DNA of 64,000 nt. It comes from CAWAWP01 sp963841205 (GTDB lineage Bacteria; Chloroflexota; Ktedonobacteria; Ktedonobacterales; JADMIN01). The notes under the pieces were generated by a model, which saw nothing but the letters and a program-made list of their open reading frames with translations, made no database searches and was not told the DNA's origin. The position numbers and the translations under genes were made by a program. How positions within the stretch are numbered: position 1 is the first letter of the stretch; each line of letters starts with the position of its first letter. Of the stretch, positions 1 to 8,788 are shown in pieces. The stretch spans positions 42,788-106,787 of the forward strand of contig CAWJCH010000016.1 in NCBI GenBank assembly GCA_963841205.1, written 5' to 3'.

Positions 1-540
1 CCGGGGCAGGTGCTGCTGCGGACACAGACCTCGCCGATGCAGATCCGCGTGATGGAGAGCATGAAGCCGCCGGTGCGCGCGGTGGTGATCGGCAAGGTGT
101 ATCGCAATGAGGCGGTGGATGCCAGCCACGAGGCGGTCTTCCATCAGGTGGAGGGGCTGCTGATCGACGAGGTGTCCACAATGGCGACGCTGCGTGGCGT
201 GGTGGAGCGGTTCGCCCGCGAGATGTTCGGCGCGGATCGCAAGGTGCGTTTTCGCCCAAGCTACTTCCCGTTCACGGAGCCGAGCGCGGAGTTTGATATG
301 GACTGCATGACCTGCGGCGGGGTGGGCTGCCGCGTCTGCAAGTACTCCGGCTGGCTCGAGATGGGCGGCTCCGGTGTGGTGGACCCGCGCGTGCTGCGGC
401 AGGTTGGCTACGATCCGGCGGTGTATCGGGGCTTCGCCTTCGGGCTGGGCGTGGAACGCATCGCGATGCTGCGCTGGGGTACGGACGATCTGCGGCGCTA
501 CGCGGCGAACGACCTGCGCTTCTTGCGACAGTTCAGCTAG
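1..540 (+). CDS. pheS: Phenylalanine--tRNA ligase alpha subunit, 5' truncated by the window edge
   Basis: Catalytic alpha subunit of the heterotetrameric phenylalanyl-tRNA synthetase, which charges tRNA-Phe in the cytoplasm. Only the C-terminal part of about 179 codons is present; the frame is open from base 1, so the start lies upstream. Class II synthetase motifs are visible: a motif 2-like stretch (KVYRNEAVDASHEAVFHQ), a four-cysteine stretch (CMTCGGVGCRVC), then motif 3 (GLGVERIAMLRWG) close to the C-terminus. The next gene is not pheT but homoserine dehydrogenase, 42 bases downstream on the same strand, with pheT after that. Identity is secure from the motifs and from pheT nearby. Confidence 0.95.
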   Translation, partial: PGQVLLRTQTSPMQIRVMESMKPPVRAVVIGKVYRNEAVDASHEAVFHQVEGLLIDEVSTMATLRGVVERFAREMFGADRKVRFRPSYFPFTEPSAEFDMDCMTCGGVGCRVCKYSGWLEMGGSGVVDPRVLRQVGYDPAVYRGFAFGLGVERIAMLRWGTDDLRRYAANDLRFLRQFS

Positions 541-582
541 GGCTAATTGTGCGATGACCCGATTGAGATTGGGAGGACAGCG

Positions 583-1614
583 ATGCACCTTCGCCTCCTT
601 TCGCTCGGCTTCGGCAATGTGGGCCGAGCCGTGGCGGTGATGCTGGCCGACAAGGCCGACGAGCTGCGCGAGCGGTTTGACCTGACGGTGAGCTATACCG
701 GCGTCTACACGCGGTCTGGCGGGCTGGTCACGTATGGGGATGGCGCCGATCCGGCGTTGCTGATCCCGGTGGATTGGCCGGTGAGGGCGGATGATGCCTC
801 TGGCGCGACGACGGTGGACGAGGCTCTGCGAGCGATCCGTGAGGTGCCCGCCGACGTGGTGCTGGAGCTGACGACGCTCAATCCGCAGAGTGGGCAGCCT
901 GCCATCGAGCATATTCGCGCGGCGCTGGAGGGTGGGCGGCATGTGGTGACGGCGAATAAGGGGCCTATCGCCTATGCGTACCGCGAGCTGCGGGCGCTGG
1001 CGGCGGAGCGTGGCGTCGCGCTGCGCTTCGAGTCCACGGTGATGGATGGGACGCCGATCTTCGGCATGGCGGAGGCGTCGTTGCCGGCAACGCGGATCGA
1101 GGGGTTTCGCGGGCTGCTCAACAGCACCAGCAACTATGTGCTGAGCCGGATGGCGAGCGGCGAGTCGCTGGAGGATGCGGTGGTGGGCGCGCAACGCCTG
1201 GGCGTCGCCGAGGCTGATCCCTCGAATGACTTGGAGGGGTGGGACGCGTCGGTGAAGGCGACGGTGCTCGCCAACGTCTTGATGGGGGCCAAGCTGCAGC
1301 CCGGCGAGGTGGTCCGCGACGGGTTGGGTGCCGAGGCGATGCGCCGGGCGCAGGCCGAACTGCTGCCGGGGCAGACGCTGAAGCAGGTGGTGGAGGCGAG
1401 GCGCGAGGGCGAGGGCGTGCAGGCGAAGGTCACAGTGGCCGCGCTGCCGCCGAGCGATCTGCTGGCACACCTCTCCGGGATGGAGGCGGCGATCCAACTT
1501 CACACAGATACGATGCAGGATTTGACGATCATCGAGGGCGAGGGCGGGCCGGGGCAGACGGCGTTCGGCGTCGTCGCGGACCTGGTCGCCATCGCTCGCG
1601 GGGCGACAGCATAG
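583..1614 (+). CDS. hom: Homoserine dehydrogenase, short form without ACT domain
   Basis: NAD(P)-dependent reduction of aspartate semialdehyde to homoserine, the branch point to threonine and methionine. The N-terminus has a Rossmann signature (GFGNVGRAV); the catalytic part shows ESTVMDGTPIF, an LNSTSNYVL substrate loop and DLEGWDASVKATVLAN with the expected Asp and Lys. The 343-residue product lacks the C-terminal regulatory ACT domain of longer enzymes, so feedback control by threonine through that domain is not expected. The frame opens at a TTG at 547, but the ATG at 583 is preferred because GGGAGGA sits five bases upstream. It lies between pheS and pheT with gaps of 42 and 27 bases, so the three are very likely cotranscribed. 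Confidence 0.9.
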   Translation: MHLRLLSLGFGNVGRAVAVMLADKADELRERFDLTVSYTGVYTRSGGLVTYGDGADPALLIPVDWPVRADDASGATTVDEALRAIREVPADVVLELTTLNPQSGQPAIEHIRAALEGGRHVVTANKGPIAYAYRELRALAAERGVALRFESTVMDGTPIFGMAEASLPATRIEGFRGLLNSTSNYVLSRMASGESLEDAVVGAQRLGVAEADPSNDLEGWDASVKATVLANVLMGAKLQPGEVVRDGLGAEAMRRAQAELLPGQTLKQVVEARREGEGVQAKVTVAALPPSDLLAHLSGMEAAIQLHTDTMQDLTIIEGEGGPGQTAFGVVADLVAIARGATA

Positions 1615-1641
1615 CGTGGTTGGGCAACGAGGAGAGGATAG

Positions 1642-4221
1642 ATGCGGATACCCTATAACTGGCTGAAGGACTACGTCGAGATCGAACTTGGGCCTGATGC
1701 GCTGGCCGAGCGGCTGACGATGGCGGGGCTTGAGGTCGAACGGGTGGACTACGGCTACCCCGGCATCGTGACGGCGGAGATCATCTGGCTGGAACGCATC
1801 AAGGGGTCGGACCACCTCAGCGCGACACGGGTGACGACGGGGACGGAGGAGTTCAGCGTGGTCTGCGGGGCGCCGAACATCAAGCTGCACGACAAGGTGC
1901 CGCTGGCGAAGCTCGGCGCGAAGGTGGGCGCGATCGAGATCCAGGAGAAGAAGGCAATGGGCGTGCTCTCGCAGGGCATGCTCTGCTCGCCGCGCGAGCT
2001 TGGCATCAGCGACGACCACGGCGGCATCCTGATCCTGCCGCCGGAGACGCCGCTGGGCGTGCCACTGGGGACGATCATCGGGGAGCCGGTGATCGAGCTG
2101 GACATTAAGGCGCATCGCGGCGACCTCTTCTGCATGGTCGGTGTGGCGCGCGAGGTGGCGGCCTTCACCGGCAAGACGCTGCGGCCACCCTCGATTGAGG
2201 TGAAGGAGAAGGGCGCGGCTGCGAGCAAGCTGATGAAGGTGGAGGTGCGCGACGCCGACCTCTGCCCTCGGTACACCGCGCGGGTGGTGCGCAACGTGAC
2301 GATCGGGCCGTCGCCGCGGTGGATGGCGGATCGGCTGACGCAGGCGGGGATGCGGCCCATCAATAACGTGGTGGACGTGACGAATTACGTGATGCTGGAG
2401 CTGGGACAGCCGCTGCATGCCTTCGACTACGACAAGGTGGTCGATCACACGATCATCGTGCGGCGCGCTGCGGCGGGCGAGGAGCTGACGACGCTGGACG
2501 GGGTAGCGCGCAAGCTGACGCCGGAGATGCTGCTGATCACCGATCCGGCGGGGCCGAACGTGATCGCGGGCATCTTCGGCGGCGAGCGCGTGGAGGTTTC
2601 GGGCGAGACGACGAACGTCATTCTGGAGGCGGCGCACTTCAATCCGACGAATATCCGGCGCACGTCGGTGGCGCTGGGGCTGCGCACGGAGTCGTCGGGG
2701 CGCTTCGAGAAGAATCCCGATATCGAGCTGACGGCCGTGGCGATCGACCGGGCGGCGCAACTGCTGGGCGAGCTGGCGGGCGGGCAGGTGGCGCCGGGGC
2801 GGGGGGATTTCTATCCGGAGCCGGTGCAGCGGCGCGTGATCACGTTCGATCCGAAGCAGGTGGCATGGCTGACGGGTATGACGGTGACGAGCGGCGAGAT
2901 CACGGGGAGTCTGCGCGCGCTGGGCTTTGGCGTGGAGGAGGATGAGGCGTCGGGGCTGCTGCGCGTGACGGTGCCGACGTGGCGCGGCGACGTGGAGGAG
3001 AGCGCCGATCTCGTGGAGGAGGTGGCGCGGATCGTCGGCTTCGACCGCATCCCAAGCTTGCTGCCGACGGGACCGCTGCCGGAACTGCACCACGACGAGT
3101 GGTTCGAGCGGGAGAGCGCGATCCGCGACATCCTGGTGGGGGCGGGGCTGTCGGAGGCGCTGACCTATACGCTGACCAGCCGCCTGGCGATGGCGCGCCT
3201 GCTGCCGGGTGGCGCCCCCCGCGAGGAGCGGCTGCTGCTGGCGCCGGTGGCGGCGGAGGAGGGTCAGACGAACGGGAGCGTGTCGGTCGCCCCTGTGGAG
3301 GGCAAGGCGGCAGAGCGGCGGCAGTTGGAGGCGATCGCGGAGCGGCTGCCGGCGATCACGATCCGCAATCCGTTGAGCACGGACCAGGAGGCGTTGCGAC
3401 TGACGCTGCTCTCGGGGCTGCTGAACGTGCTGCGCAACAACGCGAAGCACGAGGATGCGGGGCTGTGGTTCTTCGAGTTGGGGCGGCGCTATCTGCCGAC
3501 GCCGGAGCTGGCGGCGGGCACGGGGCTGGCCGAGGAGCGGCGCACGCTGGGTATCGCGCTGACGGGTCCACTGACGGAGTCGTGGCTGGAACATGGGCGG
3601 GACGCCGATTTCTACGACCTGAAGGGGGTGGTGGAGACGTTGCTGGACGGGCTGAAGGTGGCGGCATACCGCTTCACCCCGGCGCGGCAGGCGACGTTTC
3701 ATCCGGGGCGCTGTGCGGTGCTGGAGGTGCTGCCGGTCGGGGAATCGGGCGTCGCCGACGGCTCGACCGCGCTAGCGGCTTCGGCGGGGCGCTGGCAGCG
3801 GGCGGCAATCCTGGGAGAGGTACACCCTGATGTGGCGGAACGGTTCGATCTGCCGAAGCGGGCGTACGTGATGGAAATGGACCTGGAGCGTTTGGTGGCG
3901 GCGGTGCCGGAGCGGGTGCCGTTCCAGGCGATCCCGCGGTACCCGGATGCCCAGCGCGATGTGGCGCTGGTGGTGACGCGGGATGTGACCGCGGCGGAGG
4001 TCGAGGCGGTGATTCGCGCGTCGGGTGGGGCGCTGCTGCGCGACGTGCGGCTCTTCGACGTCTACGTGGGCGAGAACATCCCGGCAGGGCGGAAAAGCCT
4101 GGCGTATCGGGTGACGTACCAATCCCCGGAGCGAACGCTGACGGATTCGGAGATCGAGCAGGCTCAGGCGACGTTGATTGCGGCGCTGCGCGAACGGCTC
4201 GGCGCGGAGCTGCGGGGGTAG
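1642..4221 (+). CDS. pheT: Phenylalanine--tRNA ligase beta subunit
   Basis: Beta subunit of phenylalanyl-tRNA synthetase, giving structural support, tRNA contacts and editing of mischarged Tyr-tRNA. The order is typical: N-terminal RIPYNWLKDYVE, an OB-fold tRNA-binding domain near residues 40-150 (VVCGAPNIK, GMLCSPRELG), the B3/B4 editing region (PINNVVDVTNYVMLELGQPLHAFD), B5, and the C-terminal ferredoxin-fold anticodon domain (AIPRYPDAQRDVALVV). At 859 residues it is somewhat longer than usual, with a low-complexity stretch around residues 525-560 that looks like a lineage insertion. A purine-rich GAGGAGAGG lies just upstream of the ATG. It is the last gene of the pheS-hom-pheT set. Confidence 0.96.
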   Translation: MRIPYNWLKDYVEIELGPDALAERLTMAGLEVERVDYGYPGIVTAEIIWLERIKGSDHLSATRVTTGTEEFSVVCGAPNIKLHDKVPLAKLGAKVGAIEIQEKKAMGVLSQGMLCSPRELGISDDHGGILILPPETPLGVPLGTIIGEPVIELDIKAHRGDLFCMVGVAREVAAFTGKTLRPPSIEVKEKGAAASKLMKVEVRDADLCPRYTARVVRNVTIGPSPRWMADRLTQAGMRPINNVVDVTNYVMLELGQPLHAFDYDKVVDHTIIVRRAAAGEELTTLDGVARKLTPEMLLITDPAGPNVIAGIFGGERVEVSGETTNVILEAAHFNPTNIRRTSVALGLRTESSGRFEKNPDIELTAVAIDRAAQLLGELAGGQVAPGRGDFYPEPVQRRVITFDPKQVAWLTGMTVTSGEITGSLRALGFGVEEDEASGLLRVTVPTWRGDVEESADLVEEVARIVGFDRIPSLLPTGPLPELHHDEWFERESAIRDILVGAGLSEALTYTLTSRLAMARLLPGGAPREERLLLAPVAAEEGQTNGSVSVAPVEGKAAERRQLEAIAERLPAITIRNPLSTDQEALRLTLLSGLLNVLRNNAKHEDAGLWFFELGRRYLPTPELAAGTGLAEERRTLGIALTGPLTESWLEHGRDADFYDLKGVVETLLDGLKVAAYRFTPARQATFHPGRCAVLEVLPVGESGVADGSTALAASAGRWQRAAILGEVHPDVAERFDLPKRAYVMEMDLERLVAAVPERVPFQAIPRYPDAQRDVALVVTRDVTAAEVEAVIRASGGALLRDVRLFDVYVGENIPAGRKSLAYRVTYQSPERTLTDSEIEQAQATLIAALRERLGAELRG

Positions 4222-4542
4222 GAAGACAGGATTCCTGACCCCCAACCCCTCTTCCGGCGGGGAGAGGGGGACAGGAGAAGGGAAGCGCTGATGTGTCGGC
4301 GTAGAATTCATGCGGAGTGAAGGCTGTGCCGATCGTGGGTGATGTCATTCCACTGCGATCCATTTCCGCTTTTTCGTTTTGATCGGCGGTTTTTGGGGGA
4401 AGAAAGCCAATTCGCGTGGGATCATGCGCTCGACGATTTCCGCTTTGCGTTTGGGAGAATCCGCGATACATCACGGGCCGGGTATTGTGCGGACAGTGGG
4501 GATAGGGCATCGGGGTGTTTTCCTTTCGGTGAGGGATGGAGT
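4222..4542. other. Intergenic region after pheT with a GC-rich inverted repeat
   Basis: No convincing gene. Just after the pheT stop, around 4237-4276, sits CCCCTCTTCC...GGGGAGAGGGGG, which can fold into a stem and could end the operon, though there is no U-tract. Similar CT-rich/GA-rich repeats recur elsewhere in the window. The rest, up to the IS630 left end, is locally richer in T and G runs than the flanking genes. Confidence 0.5.
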
Positions 4543-4563
4543 TACTGACCTCGGCGTGAGAGC

Positions 4564-5598
4564 ATGAATCTTGCGAGCACTGGGGGTATGAGTACATCCA
4601 AGAGACTCGCGGACTCCTGGGAATGGCAGCGTCAGCGCGCCTGGGAGTTGCACCACCAAGGTTGGTGGCAGAAGGACATCGCGGCAGCGTTGGGCGTCAG
4701 TTGCGCCGCCGTCTGCCAGTGGATCAAGCGGGCGCACGAGAAGGGCGTGGAGGCGCTGCGCACGCAGCCCCGCCCCGGTGGCCCCGCCAAGTTGACGGTC
4801 GAGCAGCGCGCCCAGATCCCGGCGTTGTTGGCGCGCGGGGCCGAGACGTATGGATTCCGCGGCGACGTGTGGACGGCCAGCCGCGTCGCGGTGGTGATCT
4901 GGCGCACCTTTGGTGTCCGCTATCACCGCGATCAGGTCAGCCGCTTGTTGCGCCAGGCGGGCTGGAGTCGCCAGCAGCCTATCGAGCGGGCCACGCAGCG
5001 CGACGAGCAGGCCATTGCGCAGTGGTATGCCGAGCGCTGGCCAGCGCTCCAAAAAAAGCAGCTGAGGAAGGTTCCACCATCGTCTGGGGAGACGAAGCCG
5101 GTTTCTACCTGTTGCCCTTGGCGGTGCGCACGTGGGCGCCGCGGGGGCAGACGCCGATCCTACACGTCCCCCTGCCCCATGACCATCTGGCAGCGATCAG
5201 TGGCATCACGCTGGACGGGCGCCTCGACCTGCAGACGCGGAAAGACGCCTTCAACGCCGAAGGGGTCGTGGGCTTCCTGCGCGTGAGGCACGCGCAAGCT
5301 GCGCGGCAAGGTCCTGGTCATCTGGGACGGATCGCCGATCCACAAGGGGCAGCCGATCAAGGATTTCCTCACGCGCGGCGCGGCGAAGCGCCTCCACCTG
5401 GAACGCTTGCCCGGCTACGCGCCCGACCTCAATCCGGACGAGGGGATCTGGAACTTGCTCAAGCGCGTCGAGCTCAAGAACCGCTGCTGCCGCGACCTGG
5501 CCGAACTCAACCTGGAGCTGCGCCGCGCCAAAGAGCGCTTGCGCTACAAGCGCGACCTCATCCAGGCCTGTTCGGTCCACTGTGGCTACTCGGTTTAG
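4564..5598 (+). pseudogene. IS630-family DDE transposase A, split by frameshifts
   Basis: N-terminal helix-turn-helix region (WWQKDIAAALGVSCAAVCQW) followed by a DDE integrase-like domain. Reading begins in one frame and continues after a -1 shift at an A7 run (5051-5057), giving the first acidic residue in STIVWGDEAGFYLLP. A second shift, +1 near 5283-5292, is needed to reach VLVIWDGSPIHKG (second Asp) and the closing NPDEGIWNLLK (Glu). The first shift looks programmed; the second looks like a one-base insertion or a sequence error, so the copy as written is probably inactive. A start at 4588 (MSTSKRLAD) is equally possible. All three catalytic acids are present. Confidence 0.85.
5052..5058 (+). 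other. Candidate -1 ribosomal frameshift heptamer in transposase A
   Basis: A AAA AAG lies in the zero frame of the first transposase segment, with codon boundaries exactly as needed for tandem slippage. The -1 frame after it encodes the first catalytic aspartate region, so slippage would make the full enzyme. Programmed -1 frameshifting at A-rich sites is known for several IS families; that it operates here is inference. Confidence 0.6.
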
Positions 5599-5619
5599 CA
5601 AACGATGCCGAGGTCAGTA

Positions 5620-6186
5620 GGGTCATCTGGTGAGGTTTGGGGGCGGAAATCGAGGGCGGGGCTGGAGGATGGGGAGGGTGTGACGTGGGAAGTGCGTGTC
5701 CTGGCCTGAAGGCCAGGGCGCATCTCGTGAAGGCCGACGATAGAGGTGCCTCACCCCCGGCCAAGCTCCCCGCTCGTGGGGGACCTCGACTCGCCCTGTG
5801 GGGGCGAGGGGCGGAGGTGCGCAACCTACCCGTCGTAACTGGACTGATTGGCGCGAGGGCAGCATAGCACAGTGGTGGGCGGAAAAGACGGCCGCGGATA
5901 CGGACAAGGACGGACATTGCCGGTCAGGTCCGCTCACCGGTTTTGCACATTGGCGGTGTGTATGCCAGTTGGCGCTTTCGTAGCTTTGGTTGCAGCCAAG
6001 CGCTGCCCTACGCGTTCGCGGGCGACGCGTCTCAGGCTGGGTCGCGCTTTGGTACGATGGGCCAGGTTACCGTGCGGTGTGACGAAGTAAACGATCCCGC
6101 CGACCGCGCGGAGTGTGCATACGCGCCTACTGCCGCTGCTGTCAGGTGCCATCCCTTGGCTCCCAGGCATGCGGCTGGTCCAGACC
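5620..6186. other. Intergenic stretch between IS elements, with hairpins and a dispersed repeat
   Basis: No recognisable gene; short frames here lack homology cues and ribosome sites. Two structures stand out. At 5700-5717 an 8-base perfect stem (CCTGGCCT/AGGCCAGG) with a two-base loop. At about 5747-5810 a CCTCACCCCC...CCCCGCTCGTGGGGG repeat that closely resembles the one at 21121-21155. Confidence 0.45.
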
Positions 6187-6507
6187 TCACCTTGGTGGCC
6201 CGCCCCATACCGCGCGCTTCACCACTGCCACCCGAACCGCATAGAGAGTGCTGAAAGTGCCGGACACAATTGGCAGCAGCACAAGCAGGTACGCGTGAAC
6301 AGCGTAATAGGGCAACGAGCCAAGGAGATCGGACAGCGCGTAGGGGAAAAGCACTGCCAGCGTCGCCGCGATTATCGGCACGAGTGCGCCGATCAGCAAC
6401 AGAGTGAACCGCGACTCGGGCCGGCGTGCCGCCCGCCGCACGCCGATCATGCAGATCGCGATCGTCAGCACGACGCCGGACAGCTCGATCAGCGCACCTG
6501 GAAGCAA
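6187..6507 (-). pseudogene. Fragment of a hydrophobic membrane protein
   Basis: About 106 residues on the minus strand with three likely membrane segments (LSGVVLTIAICMIGV; FTLLLIGALVPIIAATLAVL; YAVHAYLLVLLPIVSGTF). The only initiation codon is a weak TTG. The hydrophobic frame continues upstream (GLGYLILLLPG) without an ATG or GTG until a stop near 6569, so the 5' end appears lost, probably when the neighbouring IS630-type element B arrived. Function unknown. The call of a real remnant rests on the regular hydrophobic periodicity. Confidence 0.4.
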
Positions 6508-6639
6508 GAGGATGAGGTAGCCCAGCCCCGTAAGAGGTTGAGGCCGTGCGTTGGTCTGGGGCTGGAACTAAGTGCGTCGTTCCGCAAGTAGAGGCTCCGA
6601 TCTTGCAGGCCCGTGGGGGACTGTGAGGAGGTGTGCGCC

Positions 6640-7419
6640 ATGACGCTGCATCTGCGGGCCTTGACCGACGAGGAACGGACGAAACTGGAGCGGATAGTCC
6701 AGGCCCAGACGGCGCCGGTGCGCTTGGCGCGACGCGCGCGCCTCATCCAGCTGGCGGCGGCCGGCGTGACCGCCCCGGCGATCGCCGCGCAGCTGCAGCA
6801 GAGTGAGAAGGGTGTGCGGCGTTGGGTCGAGCGCTTCAACGCGGCAGGGCTGGACGGGTTGGACGACGCCCCTCGCGCGGGACGCCCGCGGACCTACCCC
6901 GAGGATGCGTACAGTCGCGTGATCGCCAAGGCGCGCGCGCTGCCGCCCAAGCCGGCGGAAGGGGAGGTGCCGCCGACCTGCCATTGGACCTTGGATCGGC
7001 TCCAATCTGAGCTGGCCAAGGAGGGGGTGTTGATCAAGCGCAGCCAGATCCGACGCTTGCTCAAGGCCGAGCCTATCAAATGGCAGAAGCCGCGGACCTG
7101 GCGGGAGAGTACGGATCCGGACTTCGCCGAAAAAAGGGGGCCATCGTCGGGCTCTACACGGCGCCACCACCGGGCCGCACGGTGATCGGCCTCGACGAGC
7201 TTGGCCCGGTCGCCGCGCGCCGCTCTTCCGGCCCGAGCGGGAGCGACGACGCCTATCGCCCACACTTCCGCCCCAGCTCGCCCGGCACGGCTCTCGCTGG
7301 GCGTTCGGGGCGCTGGCGCATCGCAGGGCGCGGCCTTCGTCGAGACGACGGCCTGTCGCGACACCGCCGCCTGGCTGCACTTCCTCGACGGCTTGGCAAC
7401 CTTCGTCCCGGGATCCTGA
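6640..7419 (+). pseudogene. IS630-family transposase B, frameshifted and 3' truncated
   Basis: The ATG at 6640 follows GAGGAGG. The N-terminal half is intact and typical: a helix-turn-helix (APAIAAQLQQSEKGVRRWVERF), then a linker with CHWTLDRLQSELAKEG. At 7130-7135 an A6 run marks a switch to the -1 frame, which reads KKGAIVGLYTAPP and the first catalytic Asp (IGLDELGP). Further shifts follow, with recognisable pieces SDDAYRPHF and FVETTACRDTAAWLHFLDGL in different frames, ending near 7419. The second Asp and the Glu are missing; the 3' part seems to have been lost next to element C. Different in sequence from A and C, so it is a separate family member. Confidence 0.8.
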
Positions 7420-7518
7420 CCCAGCGGGCGCTCGCCGGGCGCGACGGCACGAGCACCCAGGCGGTCGACCAAGCCTTGTCAGCGGTGCGGCCGATGGAAT
7501 CAGCACCCACGGGGCGCG

Positions 7519-8617
7519 CTAAGCGGATTGGCACAAGTTGTGGGTTGGTCGAAAGCTCGGACCGTCGAGGGCATGGAAATGCACCTGCAGCGTGGCCAGC
7601 AGCGTCTCGGTCGCCTGGATCAGGCGGTCGAGATCGTTCCACCAGCGGTGGCAGGCGAGCTTCTGTTTCCGATAGCGCCAGAGCCGCTCGATCAGATTGA
7701 GTGGCGGGGCGTAGGCGGGCAGGAAGAAAGGTTCGAACCGGGTGGCGTAGCGTCGCCAAACCTCGCGCAGCGCATGGCTCTTGTGGTAGCCGACGTTGTC
7801 CAGCACGACGACGAGTGGTTCGCCCGGTGGCAACGCCGCGGCGAGGTGGTCGAGGAAGGCGCTGCCGGCCGCTTCCCCTTTCCGTGGGCTCGTCTGCCAG
7901 AGCACCTGCCCGCTGGCATAGTCGACGGCGCCGAAGACGGTACACTTCTGGTCTTCACCTGCCGCCGGAACCCTCAGGGGTTGCCCCTTGCGCCGCCAGA
8001 CCTTTGCCACCAGGTACGGGTGGGTGTGGACCTCACATTCGTCCACGTAGACCAGATGGAGGCGCTCAGCAGCGGGTCGGTCGGACGCAGCAGCTGTTTT
8101 TTGGGAGCCAGTCCAGCACGTGCTTGGCCGCCGCCACCGCCTCGCGATCCTGCCGATGGGTCAGATCATGGCGTGGACGGCGCGAGCGAAAGCCCAGTGC
8201 GCGCACCGCGCGGTGCACGGTGTCGACGCTGACCGCGACGCCCCGCTCGCGCTGGAGCAGCGCCTGCAGGTCACGAATGCTCCACACGGTCCTGGGCAAG
8301 GCAGACGCCTGTGGTCCGCGTTCGAGCGCCGCTTCCAGAAACGCCCGGTCGCCGTCGCTCAGCGCATGCGGGCGTCCGCCACGCGGGCGATCCAACAGCC
8401 CAGCGCGGCCTTCGGCCGCAAACCGTTCCTGCAAGACGTGCCAGACGTGGACGCGAGAGGCAGCGGTGTGGAATAGGCGGGCGACGCTCGCCTCTGTCTG
8501 CCCTTCCGCGGCCAGCACGACCGCTTGCGAGCGGCGGCGCACACGGGGATCGGGATCCGTTTTCGTCAGGTGCCGTAGGTCTGCGCCAGCCTCCTGCTGC
8601 TCCATGGGCTCTGACAT
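7519..8617 (-). pseudogene. IS630-family DDE transposase C in two frames
   Basis: First frame, 8617 down to 8066: ATG behind AAGGAGAG, with two helix-turn-helix segments (EGQTEASVARLFHTAASRVH; LSDGDRAFLEAAL). Second frame, to 7519: LHLVYVDECEVHTHP (first Asp), VVVLDNVGYHKSH (second Asp) and NLIERLWRYRKQK (Glu), a full DDE triad. Frames meet at an A6C run (minus-sense A AAA AAC at 8102-8096) placed in frame for -1 slippage. However, joining the two frames needs +1 (or -2), and a simple -1 leads to a third frame, so either slippage is unusual or one base is wrong. The stop codon TAG uses the flanking TA, so translation reads through the inverted repeat. Confidence 0.8.
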
Positions 8618-8692
8618 CGCGACTCTCCTTACGGCTTTCGAACGTCACCACTCCTTTCACGACTCGTCGCCTCACAACTTGTGCCAACCCGC
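7523..8692 (-). mobile_element. IS630-family insertion sequence C, inverted repeats visible
   Basis: Ends 7523-7542 and 8673-8692 form a 20-base inverted repeat with one mismatch; the core TTGGCACAAGTTGTG (7528-7542) is perfect. A TA dinucleotide lies one base outside the left end (7520-7521), as expected for the family, but no TA is visible at the right end. The transposase runs on the minus strand in two overlapping frames. It lies directly against the broken end of element B. Confidence 0.82.
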
Positions 8693-8788
8693 AGAGAGTC
8701 TGTCGGACGAATCAAGCATCCACCAGCGATAAGGACACGCAAGCGCTGAGCGTGCCTACCTTACTCTCTCCTTGCCACAAACGACTCC

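Larger units (their letters stand above)
4543..5619 (+). mobile_element. IS630-family insertion sequence A, complete ends
   Basis: The two ends form a perfect 13-base inverted repeat: TACTGACCTCGGC at 4543-4555 and its complement at 5607-5619. Both outer ends begin with TA, matching the TA target duplication of IS630/Tc1-mariner elements, so the element proper is probably 4545-5617. The single transposase gene inside is split by frameshifts. Length and organisation fit the family. Intact ends suggest a fairly recent insertion between pheT and the next genes. Confidence 0.9.

Noticed and set aside
4379..4567. Short frames upstream of transposase A
   Set aside because: They lack ribosome sites and run across the IS border, so they are not host genes.
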